A stretch of 64,000 nt of DNA from Marinicauda pacifica (GCF_004793635.1 NZ_SRXV01000002.1:558001-622000); one strand, 5' to 3'. Counted from the stretch's first letter, positions 1-8,505 are shown. The notes: generated from the letters alone by a model not told the origin. Numbers and translations are program-made.

Positions 1-1902
1 GAGGGCCGCAAAGCCGAGCCCCGAGGCGGCAGCGAGAACGGCCAGCCAGCGGGCGCCGCCGGTTTCGGCTCTGAGCTCGCTGGCCGGGCGGCGATCGATT
101 GCGCGCGCGATCCATCCGAGCGGAAAGGCGAAGACGGCAATCAGCAGGGCCAGGACGGACACCCCGGCCCACGCTCCCGGTCCGGCCAGCGATTGAGGAT
201 CGTCAGTGGCCATGATGCCGGCGCGGCGCACGGCGCTGGTCTCGAACAGATCGAGATAGACGGGGGCCTCCACCCCCTCTTCCAGACACGCGGCATCAAG
301 CGCGGCGGCGTCGGGATTGTCGAAGAAATCGGTCAGGACCTCGCCGGCACACTCGCTCATGGAGCGGGTCGGACCGTGCCCGGCGAACGGTACCGCGATA
401 TAGCGGCCATTGGAGAAGCCCCGGGCCACCCGTTCGGCCAGCGGCGGCGGCGTAACCGGGTCCCAGGCCCCGTTAACGATCAGGGCGGGAATGTCGGTCT
501 CGACCAGCTCGTAGGCGTCGCGATTGCGCGGGCCGAGCCCTTCATCGACACAGACCTGGGCCTGATAGGCGGCGCCTTCCGGCGTGAAGATGAGACCGGC
601 AAAGTGCGGGTTCTCTTCAAGATCGCTTTCCGCCACCCGGGCCGAGGCCGCGTAGTAGCCGTCATTGCAGCGGATGGCATTGGCCATGCCGAGCGAGATC
701 GACATGCCGGCGGCACCGCCCATATCCCCGGAGGCGAGCAGGTCGTAGACCGTCATGTCGTCGGTCTCGACCGCCGTGATGAGCGTGTCCATGACCGCGG
801 GGATGGCCGGATGCTCATCCTGCTCGTACATCATCATGAAGGGCGCGAAGGCGAGGATTTCCCCGCCAAAGCGTACGCGGCCCTCCGGGTAGAGCTCGGT
901 ATTGTCCGTCTCCACCACGACGGGCTCGGCCTTGGCTTGCTCCAGCGCCGCGGCAAAGCGCGTCTCCAGATCGTTGCAGACCGACGCATCCTCGCAGGTG
1001 GAAAACACATTCTCCAGCACCAGGCCGCCCCAGCGGCCCATGCGCATCAGATCGCCGATATCGTTCGGGACGATGGCGTCCAGAACGATGGCGCGGATCC
1101 CGTCCGGGTCTTCGCGCACCAGCATCTGGCCGAGATGCGAGCCGTAGGAAATGCCCCAGACATTCCACGCCTCGAAGCCGAGCGCCTCGCGCAGGGCGCG
1201 CACATCGCGCGCATTCTCGATCGTGTTGTAGCCGGACAGGTCGATGCCGGCGGCCGCCGCCGTCTGGAAGCAGGCGCGCATGCGCTCGGCGGCCTCGACT
1301 TCGGCCTCGTAGACGCTCTCGGTCCACAGGGCGGCCCGGTTGGTGTCGGTGAAATACGGACAGAGATTGCCGCTCGCGCCGATCCCGCGCTGCTCGAGGA
1401 TGTAAAGATCGCGATGGCGGACAAGGTCATGTTCGCGAAGGCGCGACACATAGCTCGTCACGCCCACGCCCGGGCCGCCGGTCAGATAGATGACCGGATC
1501 GTCACGCGTCTCTGCCGCGTCCCCGGCGTCATCCTCTCCGGTCGCGGCGATCTTCACGTAATGCAGGCGGATCAGACGGCTGTCCGGGTCGGAGCGGTTT
1601 TCAGGCACGGTGATGAAGCCGCACTCGATCTCGCCCGGCTCGTAATCGACTTCGCTGCGGAACGGGCAGACGAACGCAACCGGTCCGGGCAGGTCCTGCC
1701 AGGCGCGCGGCTCGGCGGTTGCGGCGTCCAGACCGGGACCGGGGCCGGCGTCGATGTCGGGAGACAGAGTCTCGGCGGCATTTTCCAGCGCCGCCCCGGC
1801 CGGGGTCTGGGACGCGGCCTCTTCTCCGTCCTGAGCCAGAGCGAGCGCCCCGGCACAGGACAATCCGGTGGCCAGTGCCAGAGCCGTCATCAAAATGCGC
1901 AT
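1..1902 (-). CDS. Exported alpha/beta-hydrolase peptidase (S33, tripeptidyl-aminopeptidase-like), C-terminus beyond window
   Basis: The gene starts at an ATG at 1902 and is still open at base 1, giving at least 634 residues. A GGGGGA ribosome site lies 7-8 bases upstream. Residues 1-23 look like a signal peptide. An oxyanion-type turn (LTGGPGVG) is followed by the nucleophile elbow GISYG (Ser about 252), the acid in NGAWDPVTPP and the base in PFAGHGPT. This order is typical of proline-iminopeptidase/tripeptidyl-aminopeptidase hydrolases with a TAP-like C-terminal segment. Oddly, after the catalytic domain a hydrophobic stretch (GVSVLALLIAVFAFPLGW) and a second one at the window edge imply a C-terminal membrane anchor, which the usual secreted family members lack. 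It probably trims N-terminal peptides in the periplasm. The family is secure; substrate and topology are inferred. Confidence 0.85.
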   Translation of the reverse strand, partial: MRILMTALALATGLSCAGALALAQDGEEAASQTPAGAALENAAETLSPDIDAGPGPGLDAATAEPRAWQDLPGPVAFVCPFRSEVDYEPGEIECGFITVPENRSDPDSRLIRLHYVKIAATGEDDAGDAAETRDDPVIYLTGGPGVGVTSYVSRLREHDLVRHRDLYILEQRGIGASGNLCPYFTDTNRAALWTESVYEAEVEAAERMRACFQTAAAAGIDLSGYNTIENARDVRALREALGFEAWNVWGISYGSHLGQMLVREDPDGIRAIVLDAIVPNDIGDLMRMGRWGGLVLENVFSTCEDASVCNDLETRFAAALEQAKAEPVVVETDNTELYPEGRVRFGGEILAFAPFMMMYEQDEHPAIPAVMDTLITAVETDDMTVYDLLASGDMGGAAGMSISLGMANAIRCNDGYYAASARVAESDLEENPHFAGLIFTPEGAAYQAQVCVDEGLGPRNRDAYELVETDIPALIVNGAWDPVTPPPLAERVARGFSNGRYIAVPFAGHGPTRSMSECAGEVLTDFFDNPDAAALDAACLEEGVEAPVYLDLFETSAVRRAGIMATDDPQSLAGPGAWAGVSVLALLIAVFAFPLGWIARAIDRRPASELRAETGGARWLAVLAAASGLGFAAL

Positions 1903-1922
1903 TGAATAGTCCCCCAAGACCC

Positions 1923-1938
1923 GATGCGCGTGCGCATC
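1923..1938. promoter_or_regulatory. Perfect inverted repeat upstream of the S33 peptidase gene
   Basis: GATGCGC-GT-GCGCATC is a 7-bp perfect inverted repeat lying 20 bp upstream of the peptidase start. It could be an operator or a 5'-UTR hairpin. The rest of the 295-bp gap between the divergent peptidase and SulP genes (1903-2197) shows no gene and no clear promoter. Confidence 0.3.
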
Positions 1939-2197
1939 CCCTCGCCGATCATGGGAAAACCGGTGCGAGAGCGCAACGGGAAACTCGAAGCTCGCCAGAA
2001 CGAGGGCCTGTGCCCGTACCATGCGGCAGCGCAGCAACAACCCGGCCTGCAATACCGCATAGCCGCCGTGCAACCCACACCCAGACCTTGTCTCCCGGCG
2101 GACGGTGGCGTACGCGCTCCTCCACCTATTCCTGTGTCCGCCCAGACTTGATGCGAGACCGGTGCGTCCTGCGCGCCGGCGAAATGATGAGAGCCTG

Positions 2198-3703
2198 ATG
2201 AGCCTTTCCCTGGATACCGATCAATTGCTGCGCCACGTGAAACGCGACTGGATCGGCAATGTGCGCGGCGATCTGCTGGCCGGCCTGGTGGTCGCCCTGG
2301 CGCTGATACCCGAAGCGATCGCCTTCTCGATCATCGCCGGTGTCGATCCGAAAATCGGCCTCTACGCCTCCTTCTCGATCGCCGTGATGATCTCCTTCAC
2401 CGGCGGGCGGCCGGGCATGATCTCGGCAGCGACGGCGGCGACGGCGGTTCTTTTCATCACGCTGGTCAAGGAACACGGCCTGCAATATCTGTTCGCGGCC
2501 ACCATCCTGGCCGGCGTGCTGCAGATCGGCGCCGGCGCGCTGCGGCTCGGCAATCTGATGCGCTTCGTGTCGCGTTCGGTGCTGACCGGTTTCGTCAACG
2601 CGCTCGCCATCCTGATCGCGATGGCCCAGCTGACCGAGCTGATCAACGTGACCTGGCTGACCTATGTGATGGTCGCCGCCGGGCTGGGGATCATCTATGG
2701 CCTGCCGCTGATCACCAAGGCCGTCCCCTCCCCGCTGGTCTGCATCGTGGTGCTGACCGGGATCGCGGTCGCGTTCGGCCTGGATGTCCGCACCGTCGGC
2801 GACATGGGCGAGCTGCCCGATACGCTGCCGGTCTTCCTGCTGCCGGACATTCCGCTGAATTTCGAGACGCTGATGATCATCCTGCCCTATTCGGCTGCCG
2901 TGGCGGTCGTCGGGCTTCTGGAGTCGCTGCTGACCGCGCAGATCGTCGACGATCTGACCGATACGCCGAGCGACAAGAACCGCGAGTGCATGGGCCAGGG
3001 GTCGGCCAATATCGTCACCGGCTTTCTGGGCGGCATGGGCGGGTGCGCGATGATCGGCCAGTCCATCATCAACGTGAAGTCGGGCGGACGCGGCCGGCTG
3101 TCGACCTTCAGTGCCGGCGTGTTCCTGCTCTTCATGGTGCTGGTGCTGGGCGACTGGGTCGCGATGATCCCGATGCCGGCCCTGGTCGCCATCATGCTGA
3201 TGGTCGCGGTCGGGACGTTCAGCTGGTCGTCGGTCAAAAATCTGCGCACCCACCCGTGGAGCTCCAGCGTGGTGATGATCGCGACCGTGGCCGGGGTGAT
3301 CGTGACGCACAACCTGGCGATCGGCGTGCTGATCGGCGTGCTGCTGTCGGCGCTCTTCTTCGCCTGGAAGGTGTCCAACCTGTTCCGCATCGACTCGGTG
3401 CTGACCGCAGACGAGCGCGCCCGGGTCTACACGGTGGAGGGCCAGCTCTTCTTCGCCTCGTCCGAAGACTTCCTGAAGAGCTTCGATTTCAAGGAAGCCG
3501 TCGACCATGTCACGCTGGACTTGAGCCGGGCGCATATCTGGGACATTTCCAGCGTGCAGGCCATCGACATGGCGGTGCTGAAATTCCGCCGCGAGGGCAC
3601 GCAGGTCGCCCTGGTCGGCATGAACGAGGCGAGCAAGACGCTGGTCGACAAGCTCGGCCGTCATAACGAGCCGGGCGCCGACGACATGTTGTCGGGCCAT
3701 TAG
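2198..3703 (+). CDS. SulP-family anion transporter with C-terminal STAS domain
   Basis: This 501-residue inner-membrane permease has about ten to twelve hydrophobic helices (residues about 25-395). The N-terminal family signature [24 protein letters not shown] runs across helices 1-2. A cytoplasmic STAS domain (about 410-490) carries a degenerate [10 protein letters not shown] centre. SulP proteins import sulfate, bicarbonate or other anions, often with Na+; the substrate cannot be read from sequence. I chose the ATG at 2198 ([10 protein letters not shown]); an upstream GTG at 2105 would add 31 residues of arginine-rich sequence unlike the family. A universal-stress protein gene follows 14 bases after the stop, so the two are probably co-transcribed, a pairing seen with low-affinity bicarbonate/sulfate carriers. 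Confidence 0.92.
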   Translation: MSLSLDTDQLLRHVKRDWIGNVRGDLLAGLVVALALIPEAIAFSIIAGVDPKIGLYASFSIAVMISFTGGRPGMISAATAATAVLFITLVKEHGLQYLFAATILAGVLQIGAGALRLGNLMRFVSRSVLTGFVNALAILIAMAQLTELINVTWLTYVMVAAGLGIIYGLPLITKAVPSPLVCIVVLTGIAVAFGLDVRTVGDMGELPDTLPVFLLPDIPLNFETLMIILPYSAAVAVVGLLESLLTAQIVDDLTDTPSDKNRECMGQGSANIVTGFLGGMGGCAMIGQSIINVKSGGRGRLSTFSAGVFLLFMVLVLGDWVAMIPMPALVAIMLMVAVGTFSWSSVKNLRTHPWSSSVVMIATVAGVIVTHNLAIGVLIGVLLSALFFAWKVSNLFRIDSVLTADERARVYTVEGQLFFASSEDFLKSFDFKEAVDHVTLDLSRAHIWDISSVQAIDMAVLKFRREGTQVALVGMNEASKTLVDKLGRHNEPGADDMLSGH

Positions 3704-3717
3704 GGAGAGGACGCATT

Positions 3718-4587
3718 ATGGACCGTATCGTCGCACTGATTGACGCCTCGCCCTATTCAAAGAGCGTGATCGAGCACGCCGCCTGGGTCTCGGCCCGCAC
3801 CGGCTTCGCGATTGACCTGTTGCACGTCGTGCCGCACCGGCCGAGCGCGGATGCGCCGATCAACCTGACCGGCAATCTGACGCTGGGCGCGCGCTCGGAG
3901 CTTCTGGAAAAGCTGTCGCGCCATGACGAGGAGGCCGCCCAGCTGGCACGCGAGCGCGGGCGGGCCCTGATCGACGGCGCCAAGGCCCAGGCCGAGGGAG
4001 CCGGCGCGGAGGAGGTGCACACGCGCCTGCGCACCGGGGGCCTGCTGGAATCGGTGCAGGAGCTCGAAGACGAGGCGCGCCTCATCGTCATCGGCAAGCG
4101 CGGCGAGCATGCCGACTTTGCCTCCATGCATCTGGGTTCGAACCTGGAGCGGGTCGTGCGCGCGGCGAAGACGCCGGTCCTGGTCGCCTCGCGCGCCTTC
4201 AGGGCGCCGCAGCGCGCGCTGATCGCCTTCGATACCGGGCCGAGCGTGGCCAAGGCCGTCGATCACATCGCCAAGGGAAAGCTGTTCAAGGGCATGACCT
4301 TGCACCTGTTACATGCCGGCGAGGAGTCGCGGGCCATCACCGATGGCATGGACGCGGCCTCCAACACGCTGGAATCAGCCGGCTACACGGTGGAGACCTC
4401 CATTGTTTCCGGCGAACCGGAAACCGTGATCGCCGAACAGACCGGCGAGGGCAAGGCCGACCTCCTGGTGATGGGCGCCTACGGCCATTCGCGCATCCGC
4501 CGCCTGATCATCGGATCGACCACGACCCAGATGATCCGGAAATGCCTGGTCCCGGTCCTGCTCTTCCGGCCCGACACGCACGGATAA
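3718..4587 (+). CDS. Tandem-domain universal stress protein (UspA family)
   Basis: This 289-residue cytoplasmic protein is made of two Usp folds in tandem (about 1-150 and 160-287). Each ends in a nucleotide-binding glycine pattern: IGKRGEHADFASMHLGSN in the first and MGAYGHSRIRRLIIGSTT in the second. The second copy fits G-2x-G-9x-G-S/T best, so ATP binding is likely there. The start follows the SulP stop after 14 bases, preceded by AGGGAGAGGA. Usp proteins modulate survival and can gate transporters; a regulatory link to the adjacent SulP is an inference from the operon. Confidence 0.92.
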   Translation: MDRIVALIDASPYSKSVIEHAAWVSARTGFAIDLLHVVPHRPSADAPINLTGNLTLGARSELLEKLSRHDEEAAQLARERGRALIDGAKAQAEGAGAEEVHTRLRTGGLLESVQELEDEARLIVIGKRGEHADFASMHLGSNLERVVRAAKTPVLVASRAFRAPQRALIAFDTGPSVAKAVDHIAKGKLFKGMTLHLLHAGEESRAITDGMDAASNTLESAGYTVETSIVSGEPETVIAEQTGEGKADLLVMGAYGHSRIRRLIIGSTTTQMIRKCLVPVLLFRPDTHG

Positions 4588-4592
4588 TCGGC

Positions 4593-4620
4593 GCGCGGGC
4601 CTCTTGATGAAGGCCCGCGC
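4593..4620 (+). terminator. GC-rich hairpin after the usp gene
   Basis: GCGCGGGCCT, an 8-base loop and AGGCCCGCGC form a perfect 10-bp stem 5 bases after the usp stop. No T-run follows, so it may be a weak terminator or an mRNA-stabilising hairpin rather than a full intrinsic terminator. Confidence 0.4.
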
Positions 4621-4666
4621 CGTCCTACCTGCAAGGCGGTCACATCCCCAATGCAGGAGACGCGCG

Positions 4667-4951
4667 ATGCAATGCCCCGTGGACAATGAAACCCTCGTCA
4701 TGACCGAACGCCAGGGCGTTGAAATCGACTATTGTCCCAAATGCCGGGGCGTCTGGCTCGACCGGGGCGAACTCGACAAGATCATCGAGAAGAGCGCGGC
4801 CGCCGAGGCACGCGGCCCGGCACCGCGCGGCGGATATGACGAGCGCAGCCGGGACGAACGCGGCCGGGAAAACAGCCGGTCCGGCTCCTATGGCGGGCAC
4901 AAGCCGAAGAAGCGCGAAAGCCTGCTCGGCGAGATCTTCGACATCTTCTGA
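4667..4951 (+). CDS. Small zinc-ribbon protein (zf-TFIIB domain)
   Basis: This 94-residue protein has its zinc ribbon at the N-terminus: CPVDNETL, then CPKCRGVWLDRGEL, i.e. one Cys followed by a CxxC knuckle and the WLDRGEL signature of the zf-TFIIB family. A basic, glycine/serine-rich, disordered tail ends in LLGEIFDIF. The ATG at 4667 has AGGAGA 6 bases upstream. An earlier in-frame ATG at 4604 lies in the hairpin region and lacks a comparable site. Function is unknown; nucleic-acid or protein binding is plausible. It sits downstream of the SulP-Usp pair on the same strand. Confidence 0.82.
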   Translation: MQCPVDNETLVMTERQGVEIDYCPKCRGVWLDRGELDKIIEKSAAAEARGPAPRGGYDERSRDERGRENSRSGSYGGHKPKKRESLLGEIFDIF

Positions 4952-5145
4952 TCGGCGCCGCGGTTGCCACGCCCTTGCGCTGGGACGAGCTGTCACGCAT
5001 CAGCTCAGGCCACGACTACACGGTCGAAACCCTGCCCCGCCGCCTCTCCAGCCTGAAATCCGATCCCTGGGAAGGCTATTTCGACCACGCCGCCCCCTTG
5101 AAGAGCGGCGCGCTCGACTGGGCGCGCAGCGCGCTGGAGGATTAA
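4951..5145 (+). pseudogene. Relic of LigD polymerase (primase) domain, C-terminal 64 codons
   Basis: An open frame without a start codon runs from the zinc-ribbon stop to a TAA at 5143-5145. It reads IGAAVATPLRWDELS, later VETLPRRLSSL and DPWEGYFD. This is the pattern at the C-terminal end of LigD/PolDom polymerase domains (x-VATPLxWDEL, then T-V-x-x-x-x-RL-x-x-x-x-DPW). Nothing upstream in this frame continues the domain; it is replaced directly by the zinc-ribbon gene. No Ku gene or ligase domain is in the window. I read it as a deletion remnant of an NHEJ polymerase gene. A small functional peptide is very unlikely. Confidence 0.7.
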
Positions 5146-5153
5146 ATCTGCAC

Positions 5154-5308
5154 CACTCGCTGAAATCCCGGGCGAAGCGAAGCGCAGACCCGGGACCCCG
5201 CAGAGGCTAATCACCCCAAGGCCCCGGCGCTCCCTCCCGGTCGGCCGGGGTTTCACCATATTATAAGTTTTGAAATCCCTGGCGGAGCGAAGCGAAGACC
5301 CGGGACCT
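5154..5308. repeat. Composite palindromic repeat, left copy (REP-like)
   Basis: This 155-bp unit is repeated at 5723-5877 with about ten differences. Its parts in order are a TCCCGGG...CCCGGGA hairpin (5166-5195) with a GCGAAGCGAAGCG loop, a CCCCGGC/GCCGGGG hairpin (5222-5250), an AT-rich bridge (TTTCACCATATTATAAG) and a second GAAATCCC-type hairpin (5276-5305, one mismatch). It begins 9 bp after the LigD relic stop. Confidence 0.85.
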
Positions 5309-5389
5309 TGCAGAAGCTAGCCACCGGAATGCAACTTTTCGTTGCCACGAAGTGCGCGCCTGCCCACAATTCCCCCAAGGGAAGAAATA

Positions 5390-5683
5390 ATGTATCGCGC
5401 CTTCGTCTACATCCTGACGAACAAGCCGCATGGCGTTCTCTATACAGGCATGTGCAATGACACCCTGATACGGCGGATCTGGCAGCATCGCACGAAGGCG
5501 TTCCGGGGCTTCACGGCGAAATACAATTGTACCCGGCTGGTCTATTACGAGGCACACGATCACGTCACCCTCGCCGCCGAGCGCGAGCGCAGGATGAAAC
5601 GCTGGCATCGCGCCTGGAAAATCGACCTCATCGAATCGATGAATCCGGACTGGCGCGATCTCTACGAGGACCTCACGGTTTGA
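5390..5683 (+). CDS. Small GIY-YIG nuclease-domain protein bracketed by direct repeats
   Basis: This 97-residue, single-domain GIY-YIG protein (YhbQ/YazA-like size) shows YILTN at 8-12, LYTGM as the second half of the GIY-YIG pair, the catalytic-type Arg in IRRIWQHR and the metal-ligand Glu region in AAERERRMKRW. The ATG at 5390 is preceded by AAGGGAAG. Proteins of this type hydrolyse DNA phosphodiesters with Mg2+ and usually stand alone without known substrate. Its neighbourhood is striking: a 155-bp palindromic repeat ends 81 bp upstream and an almost identical one starts 39 bp downstream, with a partial unit (GAGGCGAAGCGAAGAT) directly after the stop. It may be the enzyme that moves or maintains those repeats (inference). 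Confidence 0.9.
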   Translation: MYRAFVYILTNKPHGVLYTGMCNDTLIRRIWQHRTKAFRGFTAKYNCTRLVYYEAHDHVTLAAERERRMKRWHRAWKIDLIESMNPDWRDLYEDLTV

Positions 5684-5722
5684 GGCTGAGGCGAAGCGAA
5701 GATCGCCCTTCCGGCAAAATCA

Positions 5723-5877
5723 CACTCCCTGAAATCCCGGGCGAAGCGAAGCGAAGACCCGGGACCCCCGCAGAGGCTAATCACACCGAGGCCCCGGCGC
5801 TCCCTCCGGTCGGCCGGGGTTTCACCATATTATTAGTTTTGAAATCCCGGGCGGAGCGCAGCGGAGACCCGGGACCT
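5723..5877. repeat. Composite palindromic repeat, right copy (REP-like)
   Basis: This is a direct repeat of 5154-5308. Its hairpins lie at 5735-5764 and 5845-5874, both perfect TCCCGGG/CCCGGGA stems here, with the CCCCGGC/GCCGGGG hairpin between. It ends 18 bp before the glycerol kinase stop, so on the minus strand its last hairpin could also end glpK transcription. Confidence 0.85.
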
Positions 5878-5895
5878 CAGAGAGGTTGCCCCCCC

Positions 5896-7386
5896 CTAAA
5901 GCCGCGCCCGCTCCACCGCCTTGCGCCAGCCGGCGACCCGCGTGTCCCGGCGCGCGCTGTCCATCTGCGGGGTGAAGTGCCGGTCGGCGCGCCAGACTGC
6001 CGCGGCGTCTTCAAGTCCTGAGAACAGGCCCGCCCCGAGCCCGGCCAGGAAGGCCGCGCCCCAGGCCGTCGTCTCGGCATTGACCGGGCGGACGACCTCG
6101 GTGTTGCACAAATCGGCCAGGCGCTGCATCAGCGCATCGTTGACCACCATGCCGCCATCGACTTTGAGCCGTGCGACATCCGCGCCGTCGGCGGCCATGG
6201 CCGTCAACAAATCCCCGGTCTGGTAGGCGACGCTATCCAGCGCCGCGCGGGCGATCTCGGCCCGGCCGGCCCCGCGCGTCAGTCCGCAGATCAGCCCGCG
6301 CGCGTCCGCATCCCAGTGCGGTGCGCCCAGCCCGGTGAATCCGGGCACGAGGTAAATCTCGCTCTCCGGGTCCGCATTCGCGGCCAGCGGCTCGACTTCG
6401 CGCGAGTGCGAGATAATGCCGAGTCCGTCGCGCAGCCACTGGATACTCGCTCCGGCTGACAACATCGAGCCTTCCAGCGCATAGCTTGAATGTCCGTTCA
6501 GACGCCACGCCGTGGTGGCCAGGAGCCGGTTCTGCGAGGCCACTATCCTCGATCCGGTGTTGAGCAGCATGAAGGCGCCGGTCCCGTAGGTCGACTTCAT
6601 CTCCCCGGGGACAAGGCAGGCCTGGCCGATGGCCGCGGCCTGCTGGTCGCCCGCCGCGCCGGTGATCGGATAGCTTCGCCCGAACAGGCCCGCATCGCTG
6701 TCGCCATAACGGCCCGCGCAATCGACGATCTCCGGCAGGAGGGCGCGCGGAATGTCGAAAAGGGTCAGCAGGTTATCGTCCCAGTCCTGCTCGGCGAGAT
6801 TATACAGGCTGGTGCGGCTGGCATTGGTCGCGTCGCTGACATGGACCCGCCCGCCGGTCAGGCGCCAGATCAGGAAGCTCTCCACCGTGCCGAAGCACAG
6901 CTCGCCGCGCGCCGCGCGCTCTCGCGCACCGTCGACCGTGTCCAGGATGTAAGCCAGCTTGGTGGCCGAGAAATACGGATCCAGGACCAGGCCGGTGCGC
7001 GCCGCCACGTCCGCGCCATGACCCTCGCGCTCCAGCCTGGCCGTCGTGCCCGCCGTGCGCCGGTCCTGCCACACGATCGCGTTATGGACCGGGCGCCCGG
7101 TCTTGCGGTCCCAGACCAGCGTGGTCTCGCGCTGGTTGGTGACGCCCAGGCAGGCGATCTGGAAGCCCTTGCGTTCCGCGGCGTGGATCGCGCTGCGGGT
7201 CGTGGATAACACGGTCGCCCAGATCACTTCGGGATCGTGTTCGACCCATCCGGGACGGGGATAGATCTGGGAGAACTCCTCCTGGGCGAGACAAACCACC
7301 TCTCCGGCCCGGTCGAACACGATGGCCCGGCTGGAGGTTGTCCCCTGGTCTATGGCGAGAATGGCGGTGGTATCGGTCACATGCAT
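5896..7386 (-). CDS. glpK: Glycerol kinase
   Basis: This 496-residue cytoplasmic enzyme phosphorylates glycerol with ATP to sn-glycerol 3-phosphate. The N-terminal FGGY signature AIDQGTTSSRAIVFD, the glycerol-site NQRETTLVWDR, GAAGDQQAAAIGQ and GLGAPHWDADARG are all present, and the length is normal. The start may be the ATG at 7386 or the GTG two codons later, which has GAG at better spacing. No glpF, glpD or glpR is adjacent. The divergent neighbour at 7474 is a monoacylglycerol-lipase-like hydrolase, which could supply the glycerol. Confidence 0.97.
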   Translation of the reverse strand: MHVTDTTAILAIDQGTTSSRAIVFDRAGEVVCLAQEEFSQIYPRPGWVEHDPEVIWATVLSTTRSAIHAAERKGFQIACLGVTNQRETTLVWDRKTGRPVHNAIVWQDRRTAGTTARLEREGHGADVAARTGLVLDPYFSATKLAYILDTVDGARERAARGELCFGTVESFLIWRLTGGRVHVSDATNASRTSLYNLAEQDWDDNLLTLFDIPRALLPEIVDCAGRYGDSDAGLFGRSYPITGAAGDQQAAAIGQACLVPGEMKSTYGTGAFMLLNTGSRIVASQNRLLATTAWRLNGHSSYALEGSMLSAGASIQWLRDGLGIISHSREVEPLAANADPESEIYLVPGFTGLGAPHWDADARGLICGLTRGAGRAEIARAALDSVAYQTGDLLTAMAADGADVARLKVDGGMVVNDALMQRLADLCNTEVVRPVNAETTAWGAAFLAGLGAGLFSGLEDAAAVWRADRHFTPQMDSARRDTRVAGWRKAVERARL

Positions 7387-7473
7387 CTCATGGTGTGCGC
7401 GCTGTCATAGCGGGTTAGGCTGCCCATGACGGGGCTTAGACGCAAGCTGCAAGACGGTAATGAAGGGGCTGGC

Positions 7474-8436
7474 ATGACAGAGGAATTTGCAATCACGCAC
7501 GTGGAGAGTCCGACCGGAGCGAGCCTGGCGGTGCGCATCAAGGAGCCCGAGGGACAGGCCCGGGCCATCGTCATGATCCACCACGGGCTGGCCGAGCATG
7601 CCGGACGTTATGCCCGCTTCGCGCGCTTCCTGTCGCAGCGCGGCTTCATTGCCTGCGCTCACGATCATCGCGGTCACGGCCAGACCACCGCTCCGGACGC
7701 GCCGCGCGGCGTCTTCGCCGGGGATCATGGCTGGGACAAGGTGATGCAGGACGCGATCTTCCTGCGCGGCTATCTCACTGAACGTTATGGGAATTTGCCG
7801 GTCATCGTTTTCGGCCATTCGATGGGTGGCGTCGTGGCGATGAACCATGCCCAGCAGGAGTACGAGCGTCTGGCCGGCGTTGCGGTCTGGAATTCCAATC
7901 TGGTTCTGGGCGGCATGACCGGTCTCATGCGCGCCGTGCTGTGGCTAGAAGGCCTGTTCAAACCTCAGGCGGCCACTGCCACGTGGCTGAATGCGCTGAC
8001 CTTTTCCCAGTTCGGCAAGACGGTGAAAGACGCCCGCACCCCGTCCGACTGGCTGTCGCGAATCCCTGAAGAGGTCGATGCCTATATCGCCGATCCCGAT
8101 TCGGGCTGGCGCGCCTCGATCTCGCTCTGGAAGGATCTGGTGACCGGGTTCGAGCGCGCGGAGTCCAGCGACCGGATCGAGCGCATGCGCCGGGACCTGC
8201 CCCTCCATCTGGCCGGCGGCGGCCAGGACCCGGCGACGGACAAGGCCAAGGCCATGCGCACCCTGGCTAGCCGTTTGAAAGCAGACCGCTTTACCGACAT
8301 CACCTTGCGCATAAACCCCCAGGCCCGGCACGAGACTTTGAACGATCTCGGCTACGAACAGGCGATGGAGGACTTCGCCGAATGGGCCGAGCGCGTCGTG
8401 GCTCAGGCAACGGCGGGCGAAGCACCCTCTAAATAA
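7474..8436 (+). CDS. Alpha/beta hydrolase, monoacylglycerol lipase / lysophospholipase-like (Hydrolase_4, S33)
   Basis: This 320-residue serine hydrolase has HHGLAEHAGRYARFA (the HG oxyanion and SEHxxRY-like signature of monoglyceride lipases), HDHRGHGQT, the nucleophile in FGHSMGG and a late His in ARHETLND. The acid is probably in the GGQDPATD stretch. No signal peptide is visible, so it is cytoplasmic. The ATG at 7474 follows GAAGGGG; an upstream start at 7426 would add 16 unconserved residues. Divergence from glpK suggests release of glycerol or fatty acids from glycerolipids, but the substrate is unproven. Confidence 0.88.
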   Translation: MTEEFAITHVESPTGASLAVRIKEPEGQARAIVMIHHGLAEHAGRYARFARFLSQRGFIACAHDHRGHGQTTAPDAPRGVFAGDHGWDKVMQDAIFLRGYLTERYGNLPVIVFGHSMGGVVAMNHAQQEYERLAGVAVWNSNLVLGGMTGLMRAVLWLEGLFKPQAATATWLNALTFSQFGKTVKDARTPSDWLSRIPEEVDAYIADPDSGWRASISLWKDLVTGFERAESSDRIERMRRDLPLHLAGGGQDPATDKAKAMRTLASRLKADRFTDITLRINPQARHETLNDLGYEQAMEDFAEWAERVVAQATAGEAPSK

Positions 8437-8452
8437 TTGAACTGTCGTTCAA
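8437..8452. promoter_or_regulatory. Perfect palindrome, probable TetR-type operator before esterase gene
   Basis: TTGAACTGTCGTTCAA is a perfect 6-bp inverted repeat with a 4-base spacer, located 54 bp upstream of the esterase ATG. It has the TTGAAC-N4-GTTCAA form used by several TetR/FadR-like repressors of lipid metabolism. No TetR gene lies in the window, so the regulator would act from elsewhere. Confidence 0.5.
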
Positions 8453-8505
8453 AAAAGTGGCAGACTGCCCCCGAACGCTGAATATCCAATCGGGGAGCCT
8501 CCTTC

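Noticed and set aside
193..1905. Long plus-strand open frame (570 codons) opposite the S33 peptidase
   Set aside because: It is an antisense shadow in GC-rich DNA. Its text has no family features, while the minus strand has a signal peptide and an ordered catalytic triad.
2126..3700. Minus-strand open frame (524 codons) opposite SulP
   Set aside because: It is a His/Gln/Asp-rich low-complexity shadow of a membrane-protein gene.
5154..5877. Reading the repeats as a CRISPR array
   Set aside because: There are only two 155-bp copies with internal hairpins and a gene between them; no short regular repeats, spacers or cas genes occur.
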